Below, in pieces: positions 19,926 to 27,746 of a stretch of 64,000 nucleotides of DNA. The translations under genes were made by a program, and so were the position numbers. Below the pieces are notes generated by a model. It had not been told where the DNA came from. It did no database searches and saw only the letters and a list, made by a program, of their open reading frames with translations. Every line of letters begins with the position of its first letter. The stretch's first letter is position 1. The DNA lies in contig NZ_JAODOR010000010.1 in the NCBI RefSeq assembly GCF_025398275.1, forward strand, positions 124,001 to 188,000. The letters run 5' to 3'. Origin of the DNA: Microbacterium memoriense. GTDB lineage: Bacteria > Actinomycetota > Actinomycetes > Actinomycetales > Microbacteriaceae.

Positions 19926-20452
19926 GCGCCGGGTGGTGGCGCCGGAACGCCCTCGCGCTGGCGGCACTGGTCGTTCTGATCCCGGTGGGGGTGTGGGCAT
20001 TCGACACGATCGAGTTCGGGTCCGTCCGCAACGCCCAGCGCGACGTACCCGCTGACTCCGGCACGCTCGTCGGCGACTGGAAGTTCGAGGTGCCGGAGAT
20101 CACATCGATCGACCCGGAGGAGATCGGCGCCCCGTCCGGGAGCGACCCGGTCGTCGTCCGCGTGCGTGTGGCACCCGGTCAGGATGCGATCCAGTGCAGC
20201 GTCCCGGTGCTCATCGACCCGGAGACCGGACGCGAGTGGTGGCCGAACTACTCGCTGGACTGGACTCGCGACGACGATGAGCTCGGGTTCTGCCCCAGCG
20301 CGACCGACGATGGGGGCTCAGCGGTCCCGTTCGACCTCTCCGGTCTCGTCCTGCTGCCGGGCGATGCCCCCGACCGGTTGCTCGTCGCGATCACGAGTAG
20401 CCGCGACACCGACGCTGTTGCCACTGACGTGCGATTCGACGTCACCCGCTGA
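19922..20452 (+). CDS. Membrane-anchored hypothetical protein, third of the set
   Basis: A 176-residue protein starting with GTG inside the previous stop codon. One membrane segment (residues 8-28, LALAALVVLIPVGVWAF) is followed by an extracytoplasmic domain with two cysteines (in IQCSVPVLI and LGFCPSATD) that could form a disulfide. The last 135 bases overlap the 3' end of the convergent membrane-protein gene, so the C-terminal 44 residues are encoded antisense to another reading frame. Together with the two upstream genes it probably forms one cell-surface complex; the role is unknown. Confidence 0.72.
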   Translation: MSAGWWRRNALALAALVVLIPVGVWAFDTIEFGSVRNAQRDVPADSGTLVGDWKFEVPEITSIDPEEIGAPSGSDPVVVRVRVAPGQDAIQCSVPVLIDPETGREWWPNYSLDWTRDDDELGFCPSATDDGGSAVPFDLSGLVLLPGDAPDRLLVAITSSRDTDAVATDVRFDVTR

Positions 20453-21688
20453 GCGGTCGGCATCCGCGAGGGCGGTGACGGTCTGGTCGTATGTCGCTGC
20501 GATCACCGCGACACGGAGGGGTTCGACCAGGAGCGTGGCGATCATGACGAGCGCTACCGACATCGGCACCCAGAACCCCAGATACTCGTGCGGCCCGAGG
20601 GCGCGCGAGACACCGATCAAGAGCCATTGCAGGCCGAACTCCACCACCGTGAACAGCAAGATGTATCCGCCGATCAGGACGGGCCCGGCGCGCCACATCA
20701 GCACGATCGCCGCGCCGACCGGCCGGAAGCGCGAGACGACCAGGCTGTCCCAGAAGTCGGAGATGCGTCGACGCGCGCGCGCCGGGATCGAACCGTACCG
20801 CGCGCGCACGCGGGTGAAACGCGTCCCGCTCAGCCGCGGCGTCGTCGCCTTCACCGCCTGCCCGTAGATGACGCCGGCAATCGTCAACCAGGCGAGCGGG
20901 AGCAGGATGATCCCGCCGACTTCGCCGAGGAGCCACCCCACGCCGTCCCACAGGATGCCCAGCGGCGCGAGCCATCCGGTCAGTCCGTCACGAAGGTCGC
21001 CCAACCACACGGTGCCTTGTCGCGTCTCGACCCACCCCGTCACCAGGCCGACGAGGTCGGTGATGAGGTAGGCCGCGAGGTACACCCACAAGGCTTCGAG
21101 GTAGACCGCGACGACCCCGAAGACACGGCGCGACCCGAAGGTGTGCGGCACTCGATCTCCGTAGCGCTTGTAGGCCCACCGTCCCACGAACGCGATGACC
21201 AGAAGGCCGATCGTCAAGGGATTGATGCCGAGGTCGTCGATCGTCCCGGCGCTGTCGAAGTCGCGGCCGTTCAGGGCGGCGCTGAACCCCCAGATGAACT
21301 GCCACTCGAACGCATCGTTCGTGTAGGTGATCACGTCCTCACGGATGAACCCCCACGCGGCGTAGAAAGCGACGAACGGCAAGATGCCGCCGAGGACACC
21401 GCTGAGGAACGCGTCACGCCGTTCGGTCGGGTCGCTGGGGAGCGGTGCGAGGCCGCGGAGGCCCGGCATCCCGTCGCGCACGACGAGGAACATCGCGACG
21501 TAGGCGATCAGCAGCGCAAGGGCCGCAACCGGCAGAAGCAGGATGCCACCGACCGCGTTCTGTGCGCCGACGAAGGACGCGAGCTTGAGCACCAGGAAGT
21601 GCACGAGCGTCCCGCCGAGCAGCCACGCGAGCAGCGCAGGCCAGTGCGCGAGCCACACGCGGCCGGCGCGGACGAGAACGGAGAGCAC
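20318..21688 (-). CDS. Polytopic membrane protein of unknown function
   Basis: A 456-residue protein with about seven to nine predicted transmembrane helices (examples near residues 15-35 ALLAWLLGGTLVHFLVLKLA, 45-70, 105-125, 165-185, 200-225, 255-285, 335-365, 375-405) and a basic cytoplasmic loop near residue 310 (RARYGSIPARARRRISDFW). I know no characterised homologue. The final about 45 residues are hydrophilic and lie antisense to the last part of the convergent gene, so they may be an extension caused by loss of an earlier stop. Its constant pairing with the three anchored proteins, if confirmed elsewhere, would point to a joint envelope function. Confidence 0.75.
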   Translation of the reverse strand: MLSVLVRAGRVWLAHWPALLAWLLGGTLVHFLVLKLASFVGAQNAVGGILLLPVAALALLIAYVAMFLVVRDGMPGLRGLAPLPSDPTERRDAFLSGVLGGILPFVAFYAAWGFIREDVITYTNDAFEWQFIWGFSAALNGRDFDSAGTIDDLGINPLTIGLLVIAFVGRWAYKRYGDRVPHTFGSRRVFGVVAVYLEALWVYLAAYLITDLVGLVTGWVETRQGTVWLGDLRDGLTGWLAPLGILWDGVGWLLGEVGGIILLPLAWLTIAGVIYGQAVKATTPRLSGTRFTRVRARYGSIPARARRRISDFWDSLVVSRFRPVGAAIVLMWRAGPVLIGGYILLFTVVEFGLQWLLIGVSRALGPHEYLGFWVPMSVALVMIATLLVEPLRVAVIAATYDQTVTALADADRSAGDVESHVSGNSVGVAATRDRDEQPVGGIARQQDETGEVERDR

Positions 21689-21730
21689 GCGTTGAGGCTA
21701 ACGGCATCCGTGCGCGCGGCGCGACGTGCG

Positions 21731-22291
21731 TCAGCTCCAGACGCTCGGCGCGGGCGATTTCGTCGAGGGCAGAGCCGAGGCTTTCGCCCACTCCGTGATC
21801 CAGTCCGGCAGGGGCGGCAGGTCGTCCGGACGGTGCAGAGCCTCGAACAGCTCCTCGGTGTTCACCACGCCGCCCGTGCGGCGGAGGAACCGCGCGCGCA
21901 CGATCATCTCTGCGTAGACCTCGCCATCGACCACGGCGCGGTGGATCTGATAGACGGCTTTGTCGTCGTGCCCGTAGAGGCGTGACTCCACCGTGAAGCG
22001 TTGCCACAGCTGCAGCGACTTGCGGAACGTGACCGATTCGCTCGCGACGACCGCGTACCAGCCCTGGGCGTTCATCGCATCCCAGATGCCGGTGCGGATG
22101 AGCAGGTCGAAGCGACCGAGGTCGAACAGCGACGCGTAGCGGCCGTTGTTCATGTGTCCCAGGAGGTCGATGTCGGTGGGCATCGTGCGCAGCCGGATCC
22201 GACCCACGCTGTGCGGCGGAATCGGCCCACGCCGGTGCAGAAGCACCTTCGCGCGCCAGATCGTCAGGAGGGATCGCCACCACACATTCAC
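21731..22291 (-). CDS. Acyl-CoA thioesterase-like hotdog protein
   Basis: A protein of about 186 residues with a single hotdog fold. The signature is the MPTDIDLLGHMNNGRYASLFDLGRFD segment, the DxxGHMNNxRY pattern of 4HBT-type thioesterases, followed by FRKSLQLWQRFTVESRLYGHD. Bacterial relatives and human THEM6-like proteins share this layout; substrate unknown. I prefer the GTG at 22291 (reading NVWWRSLLTIWRAK) because it leaves about 100 bases for the two divergent promoters. The longer form from the ATG at 22345 would leave only 43 bases before the divergent GNAT gene. Confidence 0.78.
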   Translation of the reverse strand: MNVWWRSLLTIWRAKVLLHRRGPIPPHSVGRIRLRTMPTDIDLLGHMNNGRYASLFDLGRFDLLIRTGIWDAMNAQGWYAVVASESVTFRKSLQLWQRFTVESRLYGHDDKAVYQIHRAVVDGEVYAEMIVRARFLRRTGGVVNTEELFEALHRPDDLPPLPDWITEWAKASALPSTKSPAPSVWS

Positions 22292-22388
22292 GAAGCGCGA
22301 TGCTAGCGCGAAAGCCTGTGTTTCCTGACGTGAGGGCGGCGGCATCCGTCGATTTCAGATTTTCATAGGGTCGACGTAGAGTCTGGCC

Positions 22389-22907
22389 ATGGAAGCCACC
22401 GTGGATTCAACTGCGCAGACCGACATCGTCGTCCGTCCCGTGCGTGACGTGGATGCCGAAGCTCTCGGCCGCGTCCACGCGACGTGCTGGCACGAGACCT
22501 ACGACCACCTCATCAGCAAAGCGGCACTCGAGAAGGTGTCACCCAAGCGTCTCGCCGAACTGTGGACCCACTGGGCCGCGCAGGGCGAGGACTTCCGCAT
22601 GTTCGCGGCTCTCGCGAACGGCGAGATCGTCGGCTTCGTCGGTTCGGGCCCGGCCCGCGATCGCGATGCGCCGCGTGCCCGCGAGCTGTACTTCATCTAC
22701 CTGCTCGATGCCTTCCACGGCACCGGCACGGGTCAGCTGCTCTTCGACTCCGCCGTGCACCCCGATGAGGACGTCTATCTCTGGGTCGCCGAGGACAACC
22801 CCCGCGCCCACCGGTTCTACACGCGCAACGGGTTCACGCTCGACGGTGCCACGCACACCGAGCCGTTCCTCGGCGAGACGCTGACCGAGGTCCGCTTCAC
22901 CCGCTGA
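22389..22907 (+). CDS. GNAT-family N-acetyltransferase
   Basis: A 172-residue single-domain acetyltransferase. Motif A appears as LYFIYLLDAFHGTGTGQLLFDSA near residue 110, which contains the acetyl-CoA pyrophosphate-binding GTGTGQ loop, and motif B as LWVAEDNPRAHRFYTRNGF near residue 140. The N-terminal RDVDAEALGRVHATCWHETY is common in RimI-like members acting on small molecules or protein termini; the acceptor is unknown. Divergent from the thioesterase gene. Downstream lies palindrome copy 2. Confidence 0.88.
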   Translation: MEATVDSTAQTDIVVRPVRDVDAEALGRVHATCWHETYDHLISKAALEKVSPKRLAELWTHWAAQGEDFRMFAALANGEIVGFVGSGPARDRDAPRARELYFIYLLDAFHGTGTGQLLFDSAVHPDEDVYLWVAEDNPRAHRFYTRNGFTLDGATHTEPFLGETLTEVRFTR

Positions 22908-22968
22908 CCCGCCGCTCCGCTGGCATCCCCTTGCCGGCATCCCCGTGCCGTTTCGGCGCGCGCGATCT

Positions 22969-23034
22969 CCGCAGAATGTCGACATCTCCGCACCCATCCG
23001 GCCGATCGCCTGCGGAGATCGCTGCATTCTGCGG
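22969..23034. repeat. Dispersed imperfect palindrome, copy 2
   Basis: Arms 22969-22992 and 23011-23034 are complementary at 20 of 24 positions around an 18-base centre with ATCCGGCCGAT. The left arm is identical to that of copy 1 (7014-7037) and the spacing is the same. Like copy 1 it separates two convergent genes. The pair therefore looks like a genomic repeat family rather than chance hairpins. Confidence 0.78.
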
Positions 23035-23093
23035 AGTTCATGACGGCTGAGGAGGCCGACGGGCACCGGGATGCCGGCGGTGTGAGCGAGCGG

Positions 23094-24944
23094 TCAGCGC
23101 CCGCTGACGTTGCCGAAGAGGCGCGCGATCGGCGCCAGCACGAGCGGGCGGGCCGCGACCCACGCCGCTGCGATGACCACGAGCGACGCGAAGAACATCC
23201 AGAATCCGGTCCAGTTGTCGGCATAGGCGACACCGTCGACCGATCCCTGCGCCGCGTACATGTGGTTGAGGTTGCGGAGTGCGCCGGTCGCCAGCACGAG
23301 CGCGACGTGGATGAAGATGAACACCACGAAGAACAGCATCACCGGGAAGTGGACCTTGCGGGCCCAATCGATCGGATACGCCGCAGACAGTCGCGCATTC
23401 TTCTTCGGCCAGAGACCACTCATCCGGTAGCCGGTGATCGCCGCGAGCGGCGCGGCGATGAACACCGTCGAGAAGTAGGCAAGCTGCTGCAGCGAGTTGT
23501 AGTTCACCCAGCCGTTCTCGGTCGGCCAGTCCAGCGAGACGTATTGCAGGGCCGCCGACAGAGCATTCGGGATGACGTCCCAGCTCGTCGGGACGATCCG
23601 CATCCACTGGCCCGTGACGAACAGCAGCGCGAGGAAGACGACGCCGTTCACGAGCCACAGGATGTCGAGCGACTGGTGGAACCAGATCGTGAGGCTCGTC
23701 TTGCCCTTCGGGTTGTTCTTCGGCGTCCAGAAGACGGATGGCCGCTTCTCGGTGCGGATCGTGAGCCCCGACCGGATGATCAGGACCATGAGGAACACGT
23801 TGAAGAAGTGTTGCCACCCGAGCCACGCCGGGAACCCCACGGGCGCACCCTCCGGCAGGTGGTACTCGCCGGGGTAGGTCACGAGGAAGTCCTGCATGAC
23901 ATCGAGGCTGAGGAAGGCCCGAACGAACACGACCGCAAGCGCCGCGGCGAACAGCAGTCCGCCTCCGCCGATGATGACCGCGCCGGCCCACTGCGCCTTC
24001 GTGAAGGGTCCGAGTTTCTGCGGCTCCGGCTTGCGCGGCGGCCGGTGGTACGCGGCGCGACCCGCCCAGACCGTCTGCGGCACGGTGAGCGGTGCGCGTG
24101 GGGGTTCGGTGGATGCCGGGGCCCGCGCTGCCGGCGCGGGTGCCGATGGCGCGGCCGCACGGTCGGCAACAGGTGTCGCGATCTGCCCAGACGGTGCTGC
24201 CACGGGGGCAGATTCCGCCACCTGTCCGGGGGCTGAGTCGGCAGCATCCACAGTGGGGGTCACAACCTGCCCGACCCCGGCGACCGACCCCACCGGATGC
24301 GCCACCTGCCCTGCAAGCCCGGGCGCACGCGGCGCCGTGTCCGCTGGGGGCCAGGGCTCGCCGTGCGCCGCGCGAGGGAGTCCCCGCCGCACGAGCGCGG
24401 GCCCGCCATCAGCCACAGGTGTCGCGATCTGCCCAGACGGTGCTGCCACGGGGGCAGATTCCGCCACCTGTCCGGGGGCTGAGTCGGCAGAATCCACAGT
24501 GGGGGTCACAACCTGCCCGACCCCGGCGACGGAACCCACCGAATGCGCCACCTGCCCTGCAAGACCGGGCGCACGCGGCGCCGTGTCCGTTGGGGGCCAG
24601 GGCTCGCCGTGCGCCGCGCGAGGGAGCCCCCGCCGCACGAGCGCGGGCCCGCCATCAGCCACAGGTGTCGCGATCTGCCCAGACGCGGCCGCCACGGGCG
24701 CAGATTGCGCCACCTGGTCAGGGCCCAGGGCACTCACGCCCCCCGGGCTGGTCGAGAGGTCGGACGGTCGAGGCGCCGCTTCGCCACGCTCAGCGACCGG
24801 CGTACCGTCAGCGGCCGCAGCAGATTCAGCAGCTATCCCCGCATCCGCAGCAATCTCGGCGACAGGGACGGCGGATGCCGGCGGCCAGGGGTCACCCCCG
24901 ACGACGCGAGGGAGGCCGCGGCGCAGCCCGGGGAACGAGGCCAT
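23094..24944 (-). CDS. Cytochrome b/b6-domain membrane protein with a repetitive N-terminal tail, in the ETF operon
   Basis: A 616-residue protein. The first about 300 residues are low-complexity and repetitive: RRGLPRVVGGDPWPP (residues 8-22) and two later RRGLPRAAHGEPWPP copies (near 103 and 185), embedded in 82-residue units rich in Pro, Ala and Val. The remainder is a diheme cytochrome b of the formate dehydrogenase gamma/NarI-like group, with about five membrane helices and candidate heme ligands in GWQHFFNVF, WFHQSLDILW, RKVHFPVMLFF and FIHVALVLATG. It follows etfA by only 5 bases, so it is probably the electron partner that links ETF to the quinone pool. This link is inferred from gene order. 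Confidence 0.8.
   Translation of the reverse strand: MASFPGLRRGLPRVVGGDPWPPASAVPVAEIAADAGIAAESAAAADGTPVAERGEAAPRPSDLSTSPGGVSALGPDQVAQSAPVAAASGQIATPVADGGPALVRRGLPRAAHGEPWPPTDTAPRAPGLAGQVAHSVGSVAGVGQVVTPTVDSADSAPGQVAESAPVAAPSGQIATPVADGGPALVRRGLPRAAHGEPWPPADTAPRAPGLAGQVAHPVGSVAGVGQVVTPTVDAADSAPGQVAESAPVAAPSGQIATPVADRAAAPSAPAPAARAPASTEPPRAPLTVPQTVWAGRAAYHRPPRKPEPQKLGPFTKAQWAGAVIIGGGGLLFAAALAVVFVRAFLSLDVMQDFLVTYPGEYHLPEGAPVGFPAWLGWQHFFNVFLMVLIIRSGLTIRTEKRPSVFWTPKNNPKGKTSLTIWFHQSLDILWLVNGVVFLALLFVTGQWMRIVPTSWDVIPNALSAALQYVSLDWPTENGWVNYNSLQQLAYFSTVFIAAPLAAITGYRMSGLWPKKNARLSAAYPIDWARKVHFPVMLFFVVFIFIHVALVLATGALRNLNHMYAAQGSVDGVAYADNWTGFWMFFASLVVIAAAWVAARPLVLAPIARLFGNVSGR
24169..24730. repeat. 246-bp in-frame tandem repeat inside the cytochrome b gene
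   Basis: Two full units, 24169-24414 and 24415-24660, differ at seven positions by my reading, and a third, divergent partial unit begins at 24661 (ACAGGTGTCGCGATCTGCCC in all three). The period is 82 codons, so the frame is kept. Near-identity at DNA level points to recent duplication by unequal recombination or slippage. Confidence 0.9.
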
Positions 24945-24949
24945 CGGCG

Positions 24950-25939
24950 CTACGCCTTCTTGGCCTGAAGGGCGGCGATCAGCTGCGGGACGACCGTGAA
25001 CACGTCACCTACGATGCCGAAGTCGGCGATGTCGAAGATCGGCGCATCGCCGTCTTTATTGATCGCGACGATCGTCTTCGCGGTCTGCATGCCGGCTTTG
25101 TGCTGGATCGCGCCGGAGATGCCGAGTGCGACATACAACTGCGGCGAGACCGAGACGCCGGTCTGCCCGACCTGGGCCGCGTAGGGGATGTACCCGGCAT
25201 CCACCGCGGCGCGTGAAGCTCCGACCGCCGCGCCGAGCGCATCGGCGAGCTGCTCGACGAGGACGAACTTCTCCTGCGAGCCGAGTCCGCGCCCGCCCGC
25301 GACGACCTTGCCCGCGCCACGGAGTTCGGGACGACTGGATGCCGCGACTTCCGCCTGGAACGATTCGATCGTGGCCGCGGCGGCCCCCGACGGCGTGACC
25401 ACGAGCGGCTCGACGACCGGCGCGGCCACAGCTTCGGCCCGCGCGTCGACGGCGCCCTGACGGAGCGTGATGACGGGCGCGCCGAACGTCGGCGCGGAGG
25501 TCACGTTGAACGATCCGCCGTAGACGGAGTGCTGCGCGAGGATGCCGTCGTCGTCACGGGTGAGGCCCACGGCATCCACTGCGAGCGCGAGCGAGGCGCG
25601 CGCCGCGAACCGACCCGCGATGTCGCGCCCCTCGATCGAGTTCGAGACGAGGACTGCCGCGGGACGCACGAGTGCGTGAGCGGCGGCGAGCGCATCGACG
25701 AGCGGCACCGACAGCGCCGTGTCGGCGCCGCCGAGGTCGGCCGTCAGCACGACGGCGGCTCCCCGTTCACCGGCGGCAGCCGCAAGGGAGGCCTGCGCGT
25801 CCACACCCGCGACGACGAGCGCGACGGGGGTCCCGACTGCGGCCGCGGCGCCGAGGAGCCCGGCCGTCGACGTGGCGAGCTCGCCCGCCGGAGCGACCTC
25901 CACCAGCACGAGGACCGAGTCCGCTGCGAAATCCACCAT
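24950..25939 (-). CDS. etfA: Electron transfer flavoprotein, alpha subunit
   Basis: A 329-residue subunit that carries FAD and, with EtfB, takes electrons from acyl-CoA dehydrogenases. The C-terminal FAD domain is clear: [20 protein letters not shown] near residue 210, then [19 protein letters not shown] and [22 protein letters not shown] chose the ATG at 25939, with AGGGAGA six bases upstream; a GTG three bases earlier is possible. It lies 11 bases after etfB and 5 before the cytochrome b gene, giving a compact three-gene electron-transfer operon. Confidence 0.94.
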   Translation of the reverse strand: MVDFAADSVLVLVEVAPAGELATSTAGLLGAAAAVGTPVALVVAGVDAQASLAAAAGERGAAVVLTADLGGADTALSVPLVDALAAAHALVRPAAVLVSNSIEGRDIAGRFAARASLALAVDAVGLTRDDDGILAQHSVYGGSFNVTSAPTFGAPVITLRQGAVDARAEAVAAPVVEPLVVTPSGAAAATIESFQAEVAASSRPELRGAGKVVAGGRGLGSQEKFVLVEQLADALGAAVGASRAAVDAGYIPYAAQVGQTGVSVSPQLYVALGISGAIQHKAGMQTAKTIVAINKDGDAPIFDIADFGIVGDVFTVVPQLIAALQAKKA

Positions 25940-25950
25940 CACACTCTCCC

Positions 25951-26727
25951 TTACGCCAGTCGGTTTTCGATGAGGAAGGCGGCGAGCTTGTCGCCGGCAT
26001 CCCCCTCGTCGACGATCTTCACGCCGGCCCCGCGGGGCGGCTTCTCGCTGACCGTCGTCATGATCGACTGGGGCGCGAGCGCCGGGTCGACGTCGACGCC
26101 GAGGTCATCGAGCGACACGGTCTCGAACGGCTTCTTCTTCGCCGCCATGATGCCCTTGAAGTTCGGGAACCGGGCATCCGGCAGCGCTTCGGTGATCGAG
26201 ATCACGGCTGGCAGCGGCGCGCTGATCTGCGCAACGCCCGCGTCGCTCGAGCGTGTGCCCGAGACGCGATCATCAGCGATCGTCACGGCCGACAGCGCGG
26301 TCGCGTGGGGTACGCCCAGGTGCTCGGCGAGCATGGCGGGGAGCACTCCCCCGGCGCCGTCGGTCGAGAGGTTTCCGGTGATGACGAGGTCGAATCCGGC
26401 GCGTGTCACCGCGGCGGCGAGGACGCGCGCCGTCACACCGAGGTCGGCGCCGGCCAGTCGGTCATCCACGATCTGCAGAGCGGATGCCGCCCCCATCGCG
26501 AGTCCTTTCCGCACGGTGGCGGAAGCCGCCGCAGACGCCATCGAGACGACGGTGACGTCGGAACCCGGGTGCGCATCGGCGTGGCTCAGCGCCACTTCGA
26601 GGGCCCGCTCACCGATCTCGTCGAGCACGCGATCGGACGCCGCCCGATCGGCAAGCCCGGTCTCGAGGTCGAGCTTGCGGTCGCCATAGGTGTCGGGGAC
26701 TTCTTTGACCAGCACCACGATCTTCAT
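25951..26727 (-). CDS. etfB: Electron transfer flavoprotein, beta subunit
   Basis: A 258-residue AMP-binding subunit of ETF. The start [20 protein letters not shown] and the central [23 protein letters not shown] segment (AMP-binding/adenosine region near residue 115-140) are diagnostic. AAGGAG lies six bases before the ATG. First gene of etfB-etfA-cytochrome b. The acyl-CoA dehydrogenase and enoyl-CoA hydratases in this window are the probable suppliers of its electrons and substrates. Confidence 0.94.
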   Translation of the reverse strand: MKIVVLVKEVPDTYGDRKLDLETGLADRAASDRVLDEIGERALEVALSHADAHPGSDVTVVSMASAAASATVRKGLAMGAASALQIVDDRLAGADLGVTARVLAAAVTRAGFDLVITGNLSTDGAGGVLPAMLAEHLGVPHATALSAVTIADDRVSGTRSSDAGVAQISAPLPAVISITEALPDARFPNFKGIMAAKKKPFETVSLDDLGVDVDPALAPQSIMTTVSEKPPRGAGVKIVDEGDAGDKLAAFLIENRLA

Positions 26728-26815
26728 CGGTTCTCCTTCGCGATGACTTCATCCTACGAGATGCGACTGAGTGCCGCGAAGCGTGGAACTGAGATTCACG
26801 CCGATCGTGGAGGAC

Positions 26816-27592
26816 TCAGCGGTGGGTGAAATTCGCCGATCGCTTCTCCCGGAAGGCAGCCATGCCCTCCTTCTGATCGTCGAGGGCGAACAGCGACGAG
26901 AAGACCTGCTTCTCGAACCGCAGGCCCTCGGCGGCCGTGGTCTCCAGAGACGCGCGCAGTGCCTCTTTGGCGGCATAGACGACCGGCAGCGATTTGGCCG
27001 CGATCGTCTCGGCGACCTTCTCCGCCTCGGCGAGCAGATCGGCGGCGGGCACCACCCGCGAGACGAGCCCCGCACGCTCGGCCTCGGCGGCATCCATCAT
27101 CCGCCCGGTCAGCACGAGTTCGGCCGCCTTGTAGTAGCCGACCGCGCGAGGGAGCCGCTGCGTGCCCCCGAGCCCGGGGATCACTCCGAGGGTGATCTCG
27201 GGCTGTCCGAAGCGCGCGGTGTCGGCGGCGAGGATGATGTCGCACGTCATGGCGAGCTCGCAGCCGCCGCCGAGCGCGTACCCCGCCACCGCGGCGACGA
27301 CGGGGGTGCGCACCCGGCTGAACGCCTCGAGGCCGACGAAGGGGTTCTGCATCGCCATGTCCCGCGACGACTTGCCCTCCATCTCCTTGATGTCGGCGCC
27401 CGCGGCGAAGGCCTTCTCCGAGCCGGTCAGCACGATGCATCCGACGGCGTCGTCGGCGTCGAAGGCGGATGCCGCGTGCGCCAGCTCGTCGACGAGTGTC
27501 GAGTTCAGTGCATTGAGCGCCTCGGGACGGTGGAGGGTGATCCAGCCGACGCGTCCTCGCGTCGAGGTCAGGATCGAGGTGTACTCGGTCAT
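26816..27592 (-). CDS. Enoyl-CoA hydratase (crotonase family)
   Basis: A 258-residue hydratase adding water to 2-enoyl-CoA in beta-oxidation. It contains the crotonase oxyanion elements AFAAGADIKEM (near residue 65) and AVAGYALGGGCELAMTCD (near 105), and both catalytic Glu positions can be read: one in GGGCELAM and one in GQPEITLGVIPG. That pairing supports true hydratase activity rather than another crotonase reaction. Single-unit gene transcribed toward the etf operon, 88 bases before etfB. Confidence 0.92.
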   Translation of the reverse strand: MTEYTSILTSTRGRVGWITLHRPEALNALNSTLVDELAHAASAFDADDAVGCIVLTGSEKAFAAGADIKEMEGKSSRDMAMQNPFVGLEAFSRVRTPVVAAVAGYALGGGCELAMTCDIILAADTARFGQPEITLGVIPGLGGTQRLPRAVGYYKAAELVLTGRMMDAAEAERAGLVSRVVPAADLLAEAEKVAETIAAKSLPVVYAAKEALRASLETTAAEGLRFEKQVFSSLFALDDQKEGMAAFREKRSANFTHR

Positions 27593-27668
27593 GACCCCAT
27601 CGTGTCACGCGCGCCGTCGCCGCGCCCGTTTCTCGCGGAGGGTCCAGCGGTGCGCGCCGCCCCCTGCC

Positions 27669-27690
27669 GTTCACCTCTGCGTCATACGAG
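27669..27690 (+). promoter_or_regulatory. Possible PHO box upstream of the secreted 5'-nucleotidase
   Basis: GTTCACCTCTG (27669-27679) and CGTCATACGAG (27680-27690) are two contiguous 11-base units resembling the GTTCA-type direct repeats bound by PhoP in actinobacteria. They lie 57 bases before the ATG of a phosphate-scavenging type gene, in the gap shared with the divergent enoyl-CoA hydratase. The second unit is a weaker match. Confidence 0.4.
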
Positions 27691-27746
27691 CGCCACGCGC
27701 CGCGCGTAGGCAGGAGGCATCCCTGCCCACCCATCCGAGGACATCG

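Noticed and set aside
24169..24730. Regular repeats considered as a CRISPR-like array
   Set aside because: Units are contiguous 246-bp in-frame copies without unique spacers, inside a protein gene.
24092..25216. Repetitive plus-strand open frames over the cytochrome b gene
   Set aside because: They are Arg/Pro-rich shadows of the tandem repeats; the minus-strand frame continues into a well-conserved cytochrome domain and is the real gene.
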